A stretch of DNA of 64,000 bases from contig JAAYYU010000300.1 of the NCBI GenBank assembly GCA_012515235.1, forward strand, positions 50,522 to 114,521, written 5' to 3'. The notes below the pieces were generated by a model that was not told the origin of the DNA, searched no databases, and saw nothing but the letters and a program-made list of their open reading frames with translations. This DNA is from Candidatus Anammoximicrobium sp. (GTDB lineage: Bacteria; Planctomycetota; Planctomycetia; Pirellulales; Pirellulaceae). How positions within the stretch are numbered: position 1 is the stretch's first letter; every line of letters begins with the position of its first letter. The position numbers and the translations under genes are program-made. Of this stretch, positions 17,627 through 26,822 are shown one piece after another.

Positions 17627-18272
17627 ATGTCGTCGATCATTGAGGTCACGTCGGTCAACGATCCCGAATCGGATGGACAGCCTTTGGGCGAGACGGATCT
17701 ACACCGCGACGAAATGGTCCGGGAAATCGAATTGCTGCGGCGGTTCTTCGAGGGCCAGGAAGTGTACGTGTCTGGCAACCTGCTGATGTACTACCGGCAG
17801 GGAAACCCGCAGAAATGCGTGGTGCCGGATGCCTTCGTGGTCAAGGGACTCCAACCCACCCAGCGGCGGACGTACAGACTATGGATCGAGCGACGAGCGC
17901 CTGATGCGATCGTGGAGGTGACCTCCCGCAAGACAAAGAAGAAGGAAGAAGGACACGGTCAGCAAGCCCAAACTCTATCGCCGCTTGGGCGTGAAGGAGT
18001 ACTTCCTGTTCGATCCCGCCGAAGACTACCTGGCCCCGGCGTTGCAAGGCTATCGGTTGGTGGATGACGAGTACGTGCGGATTGCGGCTGACGGGGAGGA
18101 CGCGCTGGTGAGTAAGGCACTGGGCCTGCGACTGCACGCCGAAGAAGGACACCTGATGTTCTACCGCTTGGACACGGGCCAGCGACTGCTCACCGAGAAG
18201 GAAGCCCGCCAAGCTGCCGAGGCCGAAGTGGCTCGCTTGCGCGAGGAACTGCGTCGCCGCGACGGGAGCTGA
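17627..18272 (+). pseudogene. Uma2 family gene with a +1 frameshift
   Basis: The first frame (ATG 17627) gives MSSIIEVTSVNDPE, VVPDAFVVKG and APDAIVEVTSRKTKKK, the PD-(D/E)XK core of Uma2 proteins. At about 17937-17965, in a purine-rich AAGAAGAAGGAAGAAGGAC stretch, the family sequence moves to the next frame. It continues DTVSKPKLYRRLGVKEYFLFDP to the stop at 18270-18272, with a normal coiled C-terminal tail (EARQAAEAEVARLREEL). Adding one base net, or a short duplication, explains it. The break may be a true mutation, a slippery-site frameshift or an assembly error. Confidence 0.8.
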
Positions 18273-18399
18273 ACGTCTTGCCTGCGCGAGCAGGTACAGG
18301 GCCTGGAAACCACAGAGCCCGGAACATGGCGCCTCGCCTGCGACTGCCTGTTCGACGACCTGTTGGAAACGTGTCCGTCCTTTGGCGTTGGAGGTGTTC

Positions 18400-21300
18400 A
18401 TGCCTCGCACTCGGCATTTCGCACTGTGCTGCTTCTGCTGGGCCCTGACCCTGGCAACAGGTGCCGCTGCGGCCCCTGATCCGGCTTGCCGCGATTGGTA
18501 TTTCCGCGAGTCCTTGCCGGCAATTCGCGATTGGGAAGATCGATTGGGCCGCTGGGAACAGGAAACCTTCGAGTCCGCGCGCACTCCGGTGCTGCCGATT
18601 CCCGCGTCGGGCGAGGCTGTCGTCTGGCCGAATCCGCTTCCCCTGCGGCTGTTGCCACAGGACGCTGCGTCCGGATCGGTGCGAGTTCACAGCCGCGGCG
18701 GGAAGATGATTGTCGAACGATTGCGGGGCGGTGTCGCGCCGGCGGAAGAGCAGGTCGCAGCCGGCGCGGAGGTGCTGGGGTATCAACATCCGGGCGGCGG
18801 CGGCCACGACCAGTGGTACCACGCGTACCACCGCAAGTTCGACCGGCTGACCCGGTTCCGGCCACAGCTTGCGCGATTTGCCCTGGACGTAGACACGCCG
18901 CTGGACCTACAACGCGGCGAAAACGAACTGGCCTTGGAATTCCGCAACGCGGTGCCGCAGCCGCTGACGCTGCTCGTGCGCGGCGAGTTACGGACGCCCG
19001 GCCAGACCCGCGACTTGGGCCGGCAGACGATCGAACTCGCCCCTGGGGCAAACGCGGTCTGCCGCCTGCCGGTGAACTTGGATGCCCCCGGCGGCTCCCT
19101 GGCGATCATCAGCATTCACGACGGCGAGGACAGGTACTGGTTTCCGCTGCTGACTCACGTGGAACAGGTCGCGCCCGTGCTCGCCAGCATCGGGCAGATC
19201 TTGGCGGACACGCCGGACGCTGCGGCCGCCCCGAAACTCAGCGAGCTGCAACGCCGCGCCGGCCAATGGTCCGCCAGCGGCACTGCAGCCGGATCGGCGT
19301 GGCGCGAGTTGTTCGAGCAGGCCAGCGCGATGCGCGATGAACTTCTGCTGAACCGGCTGGCGTTCGACACGCTGCTGTTTGTGAAGCGCAAGCCGTTCTT
19401 CTCCGAGCAGCCGTTCATGGACGCACATCACTTGTTCAACCGGCCGGGCGGCGGCATCTATCGGCTGTCGCCCGTGCGGCCCGACGGCCGCGTCACACCA
19501 GTTGCCGATGCGTTGGGCGACGGCGTGTACCGGGATGTGTGTCTGCACTGGGATGCCCGCCGGTTGCTGTTCGCCTGGGGCAACGGCTCCGACAACTGGG
19601 ACGGCCAGTTGAGCTATCACATCTACGAAGTGGGAGTCGATGGCAACGGGTTGCGGCAGATCACCGCCGGGCCGAAGAACGACTGCGAGCCGTTCTACCT
19701 GCCCAACGGCCAGATCGGCTTCACGTCGGACCGCTCCGAGCATTTCGTGATGTGCGGCGGCGACCGGCACGCACCGAACTTGTTCGTGACGGACGCGGCC
19801 GGAACGGAGGTGCGGCGGCTCAGCTTCAACGTCTTTAACGATTTCAACCCGGCGCTGCTGCCCGACGGCCGCATCATTTACAGCCGCTGGGAATACAACG
19901 AACGGTCCGTCACGTCGCTGCACAATCCCTTCACCATGCACCCTGATGGCCGGATGGTTTCGCCCTACTACGGCAACGCCACGATCCGGCCGAACGTGGT
20001 CATGTTTCCGCGGCCGGTGCCGGGCAGCAATCTGGTGATGGCCCTGTTCACGGCCCACCACGGTCAGACCCACGGTGCCGTGGGACTGATCGACGTGCGC
20101 CGCGGGATCGACGGGCCTCAGCCGCTGACCGTGCTCACGCCCCACGTGCCGATCACGGGCGAGAAGGCCGAAGACAGCCGCGCCGGCTGGTTCGGCGATC
20201 CGCAGCCGCTGAACGAAAACGCGTGGCTCTGTTCGTACACGCCCACGGTGCTGCCGTGGCTGGAGACGACTTGGGCCCTGTACGTCGCCGACGGGCACGG
20301 CAACTTGGGGCTCGTGTACCGCGATCCGGACATCTCGTGCGCCGAAGCGGTGCCGCTGGCGTCTCGGCCGCAGCCCCACGTGCTGCCGCCGGCGCCGGCC
20401 GGGACCGATTCCCGGGACGCGGTGGCGACGCTTGTCTTGACCGACGTGTACCAGGGCTTGCCAGACGTCCCGCGAGGCTCGGCCAAGTCCTTGCGAATTA
20501 TCGAAGACGTGCCGCGGGAGAGCGTCCATCGGGGCGGCGTGGTCTGCACCTCCGGGACGCTGATCTTTACCGTCAAACGCGTGCTGGGCACCGTGCCCGT
20601 CGAGCCGGACGGTTCCGCGTATTTCACCGTGCCTGCCAACCGCAACGTGTATTTCGAGGTGCTCGACGCGGATCGCCTGGAGATCCAGCGGATGCGCAGC
20701 GTCCTGTGCTTGAAGCCCGGCGAGCAGCGCGGCTGTATCGGCTGCCACGAACCGCGCAATCACGCCCCCCCGGTCCGAAACGTCGGTGCCCTCCGCCGTA
20801 CGCCCAGCCAGCCGGAGCCGCCGCCCTGGGGCACGGAGATCCTCAGCTACCTCCGCGACGTCCAACCGCTGCTGAACGCCCGCTGCGTGCCCTGCCATGC
20901 GTTCGACCGGCCAGCCAACGGCGTCATCCTGACGGACGATCTGACGGACCAGTTTTGCATCAGCTACGAGGAACTGCTGCCCTATCTGAGCGTCGCCATT
21001 TCGAACCGCTGGGACCATCCCGACGACGTCGTCGCTCGTCCGCCGTACACGTATGGTTCCAAAGTTTCGGAGCTGACCAAGATCCTCCGCTCCGGGCACC
21101 ACGGCGTGCAATTGACAAGCGAAGACTGGGATCGACTAGCGACCTGGATCGACGCCAACGGCGTGTACTACGACCGTTACGAATCCGAGCATTACGATCA
21201 ACGCCGCATCTTGAGAGGTCCTGTGCGGCAGGCGTTGAGCAAGATCTTCCAGCGCCGCTGCGGCCGCTGTCACGGCTCGGACGACGGCCAGCACGACACG

Positions 21301-22017
21301 TGGTGGCTGAGCCTGAACCGCCGCGACGTCCGCCTGAGCCGTGCCTTGGCCGCCCCGCTGTCCGCCGCCGCGGGAGGCTGGGGCCGCTGCCCGGAGACCG
21401 TGTTTGCCGACACCGGCGATCCCGATTACCAATCGCTGCTGGCTGTCTTGACGGCGCTGCGGACGACCTTGGACGAGCATCCGCGCGAGGACCTGCTTTC
21501 CTTGCGCGGCACCGACGCCGAACGGCAAGCGGTCGAGCTGCCTTCACCGCCCAAGCTGGCCGCTGCGGGTACGGATGAAGTCGGCGACGGCTGGGTGAAT
21601 CTGCTCACAATACCCTGGGAATCAGGCACAGCGGGCTGGACGCCGAACAACGACGGCCAGCCGCGCCGCAACCGCGACGTGACGGATCAGCCCTTGCGCT
21701 TGGGCGGGCGACGTTATTCCACCGGGCTGGGCACGCACGCGCCGTCGGAGATCGTCTACCGCCTGGACGGCCGCTACACGCGTTTCACCTGCCTGGCGGG
21801 CACTGCCGAACGGGGCGGCAGCGTCGTGTTCCAAGTCTACGGCGACGACCGTAAACTGTTCGACAGCGGCACCCTGCACGGCTTGGGCGAAGTCCATCGC
21901 CTCGACCTGCCCATCGTTGGCGTCCAGAAACTGCGGCTGGTCGTCACCGACGCCGGCAACGGCTATATCCACGACATGGCCAACTGGGCCAGCCCGCGGT
22001 TGTTGCTGGCTGAGTAA
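18400..22017 (+). CDS. Triheme c-type protein resembling hydrazine synthase alpha subunit, with C-terminal NPCBM-like domain
   Basis: ATG 18400 follows GGAGGTG at optimal spacing. The 1205-residue product has a signal peptide (about residues 1-27). Its middle third is beta-propeller-like, with TolB-type blades (NDCEPFYLPNGQIGFTSDRS, FNDFNPALLPDGRIIYSRWE), followed by a region similar to the HZS-alpha middle domain. Three CXXCH heme sites lie at residues 779 (CIGCH), 829 (CVPCH) and 954 (CGRCH). The last about 150 residues (LRLGGRRYSTGLGTHAPSEI) form an NPCBM-type beta-sandwich. HZS-alpha homologues are widespread in planctomycetes that are not anammox and usually have unknown redox roles. No HZS beta or gamma gene is nearby, so hydrazine synthesis is unlikely. 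Confidence 0.82.
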   Translation: MPRTRHFALCCFCWALTLATGAAAAPDPACRDWYFRESLPAIRDWEDRLGRWEQETFESARTPVLPIPASGEAVVWPNPLPLRLLPQDAASGSVRVHSRGGKMIVERLRGGVAPAEEQVAAGAEVLGYQHPGGGGHDQWYHAYHRKFDRLTRFRPQLARFALDVDTPLDLQRGENELALEFRNAVPQPLTLLVRGELRTPGQTRDLGRQTIELAPGANAVCRLPVNLDAPGGSLAIISIHDGEDRYWFPLLTHVEQVAPVLASIGQILADTPDAAAAPKLSELQRRAGQWSASGTAAGSAWRELFEQASAMRDELLLNRLAFDTLLFVKRKPFFSEQPFMDAHHLFNRPGGGIYRLSPVRPDGRVTPVADALGDGVYRDVCLHWDARRLLFAWGNGSDNWDGQLSYHIYEVGVDGNGLRQITAGPKNDCEPFYLPNGQIGFTSDRSEHFVMCGGDRHAPNLFVTDAAGTEVRRLSFNVFNDFNPALLPDGRIIYSRWEYNERSVTSLHNPFTMHPDGRMVSPYYGNATIRPNVVMFPRPVPGSNLVMALFTAHHGQTHGAVGLIDVRRGIDGPQPLTVLTPHVPITGEKAEDSRAGWFGDPQPLNENAWLCSYTPTVLPWLETTWALYVADGHGNLGLVYRDPDISCAEAVPLASRPQPHVLPPAPAGTDSRDAVATLVLTDVYQGLPDVPRGSAKSLRIIEDVPRESVHRGGVVCTSGTLIFTVKRVLGTVPVEPDGSAYFTVPANRNVYFEVLDADRLEIQRMRSVLCLKPGEQRGCIGCHEPRNHAPPVRNVGALRRTPSQPEPPPWGTEILSYLRDVQPLLNARCVPCHAFDRPANGVILTDDLTDQFCISYEELLPYLSVAISNRWDHPDDVVARPPYTYGSKVSELTKILRSGHHGVQLTSEDWDRLATWIDANGVYYDRYESEHYDQRRILRGPVRQALSKIFQRRCGRCHGSDDGQHDTWWLSLNRRDVRLSRALAAPLSAAAGGWGRCPETVFADTGDPDYQSLLAVLTALRTTLDEHPREDLLSLRGTDAERQAVELPSPPKLAAAGTDEVGDGWVNLLTIPWESGTAGWTPNNDGQPRRNRDVTDQPLRLGGRRYSTGLGTHAPSEIVYRLDGRYTRFTCLAGTAERGGSVVFQVYGDDRKLFDSGTLHGLGEVHRLDLPIVGVQKLRLVVTDAGNGYIHDMANWASPRLLLAE

Positions 22018-22083
22018 CGGCGGCGGGATGTTCGGAACGCCTGTCCAACGACCGGTCGTCTGGTACGAATTCCGGCGCGGCGG

Positions 22084-22593
22084 CTACTCCGCGATGCGGA
22101 CCGTGGCGATCTGGCGAGGCGTCAGTTCGCAAATGGCGGTGCCTGATTCGCAAATCAGTTCGCCACGGTTCTCCTCCAGCGTGCTGCGGCGCCAAGCCTT
22201 GATAACCGGATGGCCGGGCCAGGCGATGCGGGCGGCCGTACGTTGCTCTCCCAGATTGACCAGCCGCACGATAATCCTCCGCCCGTCGTCGGCCGGTTTG
22301 ATATGGTTGACTACGACGCCGTCGCCTTGCACGCCCAGGAAGCGGCCCTGCCGCGCCGTCGCTTTTTCCAGGACGGGATGGGTGAGCGGGGGATTGAGTT
22401 CCCGCTGGCCTTCGAGCGCCGCGCGGACGGGATCGAACTGGCCGTGGCTGACGAACGCATAACGCAACTCGATCCACCCCGGCTGGCTGGCGCGGAAATT
22501 GGTTTCCCAGTCGTTGTTCAAAGGCCAGGCCAGCAGGGTCGGATTGCGTGCCCACCGCATCGCAAGGCGGGTACGTGTACCGCGTGATCAATG
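22084..22593 (-). pseudogene. C-terminal remnant of a GH38 alpha-mannosidase-like gene
   Basis: The minus-strand frame (ATG 22560, stop at 22084) encodes about 158 residues beginning MRWARNPTLLAWPLNNDWET and NFRASQPGWIELRYAF. That is the pattern of the C-terminal beta domain of GH38-type glycosidases (W.MNN.W.TN..A.QPG...FRY). The frame is closed by a stop about 33 bp upstream, so the catalytic domain is absent. It is a truncated gene tail; an expressed free domain is less likely. Confidence 0.6.
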
Positions 22594-22667
22594 GCGGAAA
22601 CGGACTGCATGGCAAGTCGGCCTTGGACGAACTCGGTCCGCGACTTCAGGCACGGCTAACCAAGTAA
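22566..22667 (+). pseudogene. Unrecognised protein C-terminal remnant
   Basis: A short plus-strand frame ends VYRVINGGNGLHGKSALDEL and on to stop TAA 22665-22667. Its composition is protein-like and it has no start or upstream domain. It abuts the 5' end of the GH38 remnant on the other strand and the hairpin array, suggesting a chimeric junction. The family is not recognised. Confidence 0.3.
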
Positions 22668-22698
22668 GCCGTGCCACACCAAGCCGGGCCACGCCCGT

Positions 22699-23150
22699 CA
22701 CGCTGCTTGCCAGCGTGGAGCCATGTTCAGAACCAGACATCGCCCCGCCGCGCAACCTCGTCGGCCACCACGCTGCTTGCCAGCGTGGAGCCATGTTCAG
22801 AACCAGACATCGCCCCGCCGCGCAATCTCGTCGGCCACCACGCTGCTTGCCAGCGTGGAGCCATGTTCAGAACCAGACATCGCCCCGCCGCGCAACCTCG
22901 TCGGCCACCACGCTGCTTGCCAGCGTGGAGCCATGTTCAGACCCAGACATCGCCCCGCCGCGCAACCTCGTCGGCCACCACGCTGCTTGCCAGCGTGGAG
23001 CCATGTTCAGAACCAGACATCGCCCCGATCACGGCGTCCGGCATCTTGAACACCGCTCCACGCTGGCAAGCAGCGTGGTGGCGAAGCAAGGATTTCTTGG
23101 GGGTTGCATCTCTGGTCCTGAACACCGTTCCACGCTGGCGAGCAGCGTGG
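22699..23150. repeat. Tandem 70-bp hairpin array
   Basis: Five direct 70-bp units begin near 22701, 22771, 22841, 22911 and 22981, each holding the perfect hairpin CCACGCTG-CTTGC-CAGCGTGG (8-bp stem) followed by AGCCATGTTCAGAACCAGAC and a conserved linker. The copies differ at only a few bases. Two opposite-oriented hairpins follow at 23058-23080 and 23130-23150. Two more units lie 30 kb away at 52784-52875. The open frames through the array are artefacts of the repetition. Confidence 0.9.
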
Positions 23151-23207
23151 TGACGCCCTTTCTTTGCAGCCGCGACGATTCTGTGTCGTGCCTGCGCCCG
23201 AAAGAGC

Positions 23208-25637
23208 CTAAGAACCCAAGTCGATCACCGCCACGTCTTCCGATTTCAAGCTCAGCGTGGTGGCGCCGCCGGTCCAAGTGACCGGCTTGCCGGTGACCAG
23301 TTCGCGGCTAGCTGCCGGCGCCGGGATGTCCAGCCGGATTGTCGCGGTGCGCGGTTCGGGGCTGTCGTTGAACACCGTCAGATACCGGTCGCCGAAGCGT
23401 TCGGCGTACACCCGGTCGTCGCTGGACCGGGCCCGCGTGAGCGGCTCCCAGCCGGCTTCGGCCACGCGTTGGCACAGCGGCACATACTTCTTGAACAGTG
23501 GCCGGTCGCGGTTGTACAGTTCCGGACGCGTGAAGTAATGGCCCTGCGACGCGTTGTGGCTGAAGAAGCCGGGGAACATGCCGTAGGCCAGCGAGCGCTT
23601 CATGTACCGCTCGACCAACTCTGGCGAGAACCGTTCGAACTCGGTGTTCATCAGGAAGCAGAACGGCTTGCCCTTGCACATCGCCCGGCGGTAGATCAGT
23701 TCGCCGTCCGACATCGGCTGCCATTTGCCGCCGCGATGCCAATCCGTCTCGGTGCCCAGCACTTCCAGCAGCGGCGGCAGCCAGCACAGCCGGCCCGGCG
23801 CGCCGTTGGCCATCATCAACTTGTCCATCGCGTGGACGTCCCGCGCGATCCCGCGAACGTACTCAAAGGCGACCAAGCCGCGGAAGATCGCCGGCTGGAA
23901 GGTCTCCGGCGCGAAGGTCAAGGGCGTGTCCGCCTTGGCCAGGTGATCGCGGCGGAAGTCGAGTTCGTCGGTCACGTAACCTTCGCTGGAGTCGATGTAC
24001 TCGCCGTCCAAGTCGGCTTTGCGCTCCGGGCCGTACAACTGCTCGCGAAGTTTCGCGTTCCACTTGTTGCTGAAATCGGTCACATCGCCTGCGATGCCCG
24101 GCATCGAGTTCATGCTCCACACCGCGCCGTTGCACCAGGGCGTGTCCAGCAACCGCGCCGGGAACTGGCCTTCGGCGTTGTGGTAGCTGCTGGTCAGCCA
24201 GGCTTGAGCCTGCCGATCCCGCTTCTGGTCCGCCCTCCGCCGAGCCTCGGCCACTGCGGCTTCCAGCGTCCGCGGCATGTCTTTCGGCATCGACATCCAC
24301 CACGTCATCGGCTCGGTGTAGCGGAACGTAATGATCCCGTGCGCATCGTCCCAAGCCGTTTCGTCGTTGCCCTCTTTAAATTTGAAGCCGAAATCTTCCC
24401 AGCCTTCGACCTTGCTGATCTTGGCAAAGGGCATCCACAGTCCTTGCTGTGGCGTGCGGCAGCGGAACGCGTCGGAGAACAGTTCGTAGTAGCGGGCCAG
24501 CGCGGCGCGGAAGCCCGACGCCGGATCGAAGGCGTAGTGGCACAGGCGAATCCGGGCCATCGGCTTTTCCGGGGCCAAGCCAAGGTCGTAGGCCAGGAAC
24601 AACTCGCGTGATCCGGCGTTGTAGCCGGCACGGAAGAAAGCGGGATGCGCCGGGTCGATGCCGATGGCCGCGCCGCGCTCGGACCCCGCCACGGCCGCCA
24701 GCGGATATCGCGACAGACGGCCCAAGCCCGCACGAAATTGCGTCGCGTTCAAATACTCGCGTCCTGGTTCGGCGGACTCACTCGATCGAGGATTGGGCAG
24801 CCAGCGGACCGCGCCCTCGGCAATCGGAACCGCGTAGACCAGCGTGACCGCCCGATCGCGGCCGGTGGTATCGCGGAGTTCGGCGTCGATGACCGTCGCG
24901 CCGTTTTGTTCCGTCTGTTTCCAGTCGAGTTTCAGGCCCAGCGCCTGTTGCTCGATCCGCACGAAGTCCGAGCCCGCGGCCACGTCGCGGACTTGAAACC
25001 CGGCCCGCGTCGCGTCCCGGACCAGGACCGGCACGCCGTCAAAGCGGCAGGCGGCCTGAGGCGTGCGCATCACCCGCAGCGCCGACTCGCGGAACCAGGC
25101 TTTGCCGCCGTGATCGCGGAACAACAGGTGGACGGCGAGCGACCGCACGGGCTTTTCGGGGAACACGACCACTTGCCGCCGTTGCCAATCGTGGGTGCCG
25201 ACGGAGAACGACGCTGTCTGGCCCCACAGCGGCGTGCCATCGGCGTACACCAGGTCCAGGTACAGGGCATAATCCGAGTCCGGCGCACCGGTCACGCCTT
25301 CCGCCTTGCTCCAGGCAACGGCGACGATCGGCTCGGGCCGCGTTTGATTCAGGATCACGGTTTGGCTGGCTCCCCGCTGGCCCTTCTGCTCGCTGCCGTT
25401 GTCGCAAACGAACGTCTGGCCGTCGCGCTCGAAGCCCAGTTGCCAGGCCCGCCAGGCGTCCGGCTTCAACAGGTTTTCGGCGGTTTCTTCGATGGCCAGA
25501 ACCGATTTGGCCACTTCGCCGTCGCGGCCCTTGACTGCGGCGGGTTCTGCGGCACGGGCCTGCGCGACGATCGCAAGCACAATGGCAAACATCGTGGCCA
25601 AACCAATTCCATTCAAGAAGCGGCGGTAGGCGAACAT
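23208..25637 (-). CDS. Large secreted protein, glycosidase-like, family not recognised
   Basis: The start ATG 25637 has GGAG seven bases upstream and was preferred over a start 33 bases earlier. The 809-residue product has a signal peptide (residues about 1-30). The first half looks beta-rich (PLWGQTASFSVGTHDWQRRQ, ADGTPLW), and the second half has alternating strands and helices with acidic motifs such as DLDGEYIDSSEGYVTDELDF. Near the C-terminus the AERFGDRYLTVFNDSPE and VTGKPVTWTGG segments resemble a small beta-domain closing many glycoside hydrolases. The exact family and substrate are not known. It shares general architecture with the secreted protein at 1553-4915. Confidence 0.7.
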   Translation of the reverse strand: MFAYRRFLNGIGLATMFAIVLAIVAQARAAEPAAVKGRDGEVAKSVLAIEETAENLLKPDAWRAWQLGFERDGQTFVCDNGSEQKGQRGASQTVILNQTRPEPIVAVAWSKAEGVTGAPDSDYALYLDLVYADGTPLWGQTASFSVGTHDWQRRQVVVFPEKPVRSLAVHLLFRDHGGKAWFRESALRVMRTPQAACRFDGVPVLVRDATRAGFQVRDVAAGSDFVRIEQQALGLKLDWKQTEQNGATVIDAELRDTTGRDRAVTLVYAVPIAEGAVRWLPNPRSSESAEPGREYLNATQFRAGLGRLSRYPLAAVAGSERGAAIGIDPAHPAFFRAGYNAGSRELFLAYDLGLAPEKPMARIRLCHYAFDPASGFRAALARYYELFSDAFRCRTPQQGLWMPFAKISKVEGWEDFGFKFKEGNDETAWDDAHGIITFRYTEPMTWWMSMPKDMPRTLEAAVAEARRRADQKRDRQAQAWLTSSYHNAEGQFPARLLDTPWCNGAVWSMNSMPGIAGDVTDFSNKWNAKLREQLYGPERKADLDGEYIDSSEGYVTDELDFRRDHLAKADTPLTFAPETFQPAIFRGLVAFEYVRGIARDVHAMDKLMMANGAPGRLCWLPPLLEVLGTETDWHRGGKWQPMSDGELIYRRAMCKGKPFCFLMNTEFERFSPELVERYMKRSLAYGMFPGFFSHNASQGHYFTRPELYNRDRPLFKKYVPLCQRVAEAGWEPLTRARSSDDRVYAERFGDRYLTVFNDSPEPRTATIRLDIPAPAASRELVTGKPVTWTGGATTLSLKSEDVAVIDLGS

Positions 25638-25678
25638 GGCGGGTCTCCAGTTGAGGGTAGGATTCTTCACGTGGGCGA

Positions 25679-25713
25679 GTCTCTCCGAGACTCGCTGCCA
25701 GTCTCGGAGAGAC
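25679..25713. repeat. Perfect 14-bp inverted repeat
   Basis: GTCTCTCCGAGACT and AGTCTCGGAGAGAC are exact reverse complements around CGCTGCC. It lies 42 bp upstream of the secreted-protein gene on its 5' side and well before the next gene, so it is not placed as a terminator of either. It may be an intergenic repeat or an operator. Confidence 0.7.
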
Positions 25714-25862
25714 TGGCCTACGTGAGTTTGTACCCTTTTTCGAGCCCCGGCTCAAGCTTTCCGGCCCACCAGGCATATTCAGATGGCGGCCGGATCAGGC
25801 TAGAATAGCCCACCGTACAACAAGACCAACTTTCGCGAACTTTACCAACAGGAGATGAAACC

Positions 25863-26822
25863 ATGACGAGGCAAATCCATCGACGCGATTTCTTGGCAGC
25901 TTCGGCGGCGGCGGGGGCGGGCCTGCTGGCCGCGGGACGCCTGCAGGCGGCGCCGTTCAAAACGACGCTCAAGAAGGCGCTGATCGGCGCTCCGCAAGAG
26001 GCCACGCTGAAGAGTTGGAAACAGGCCGGGTTCGACGGTATCGAATCCGGCCTCTGGAAGATCACGGAGGCGGACGCCGCCGCCGCCCGCAAGGTGGCCG
26101 ACAAGCTGGGCATGACGATCCATGCCGTCATGTACGGCTGGGCCAACTTCAACGACGACAGCAAACGTGCGGGCGACGTCGCCGACGTCGAGACCGCGCT
26201 GAAAGCCTGCGCGGGCTACGGCGCCGACGCGGTGCTGGTGGTGCCCTGCCGCGTGGGCGGCATGCCCATGCCGCAGCCTTGGGAATTCGACATCGAATTC
26301 GACGACAAGACCGGCCACGTCAAACGGGTCGTCGCCGGCGACAATGCCCCGTACCAGAAGTACATCGAGGCGCAGAACCATGCCACCGACATCTCGCGCA
26401 AAGCCATTCAGCAGCTGATTCCCGTGGCGGAAAAGACCAAGGTGGTCATCGCCCTGGAAAACGTCTGGAACAACCTCTGGGTCAAACCGGCCTTCTTCAC
26501 GCACTTCATCGCCTCGTTCCAATCCCCGTGGGTCCAGTGCTACTTCGACATCGGCAACCACGTCAAGTACGCGATGCCCGAAGAGTGGATCCGGTCGTTG
26601 GGCAAGCTGATCGTCAAGTGCCACGTCAAGGACTTCAAGTTGAACCCGGACGGCCACGGTGGCAAATTCGCCGACATCCGCGACGGCAGCATCGACTGGC
26701 CGCTGGTCCGCGCCGAGTTGGACAAGATCGGCTACAGCGGCTGGATGACCATCGAAGGCAGCGGCGGCCTGTCCTTGGACGAACGCAACAAACGCTTGGA
26801 CCTAATCGTGGCCGGCAAGTGA
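25863..26822 (+). CDS. Tat-exported sugar phosphate isomerase/epimerase-like protein
   Basis: The 319-residue protein starts MTRQIHRRDFLAASAAAGAG, a clear twin-arginine signal; AGGAG stands eight bases before the start. The mature part is a TIM barrel of the xylose-isomerase-like AP_endonuc_2 superfamily, with metal-ligand candidates in VVIALENVWNN, CYFDIGNHVKY and KCHVKDFKLNP, ending in MTIEGSGGLSLDE. Such exported isomerase-like proteins are abundant in planctomycetes; substrates are mostly unknown. It lies divergent from the large secreted protein, possibly sharing a regulatory region. Confidence 0.85.
   Translation: MTRQIHRRDFLAASAAAGAGLLAAGRLQAAPFKTTLKKALIGAPQEATLKSWKQAGFDGIESGLWKITEADAAAARKVADKLGMTIHAVMYGWANFNDDSKRAGDVADVETALKACAGYGADAVLVVPCRVGGMPMPQPWEFDIEFDDKTGHVKRVVAGDNAPYQKYIEAQNHATDISRKAIQQLIPVAEKTKVVIALENVWNNLWVKPAFFTHFIASFQSPWVQCYFDIGNHVKYAMPEEWIRSLGKLIVKCHVKDFKLNPDGHGGKFADIRDGSIDWPLVRAELDKIGYSGWMTIEGSGGLSLDERNKRLDLIVAGK

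Noticed and set aside
18400..22017. Hydrazine synthase proper
   Set aside because: No HZS beta/gamma subunits or hydrazine dehydrogenase nearby, and the family is common in planctomycetes that do not perform anammox.
22699..23150. CRISPR array
   Set aside because: The 70-bp units are repeated in full, including the linker, so there are no variable spacers, and no cas genes are nearby.
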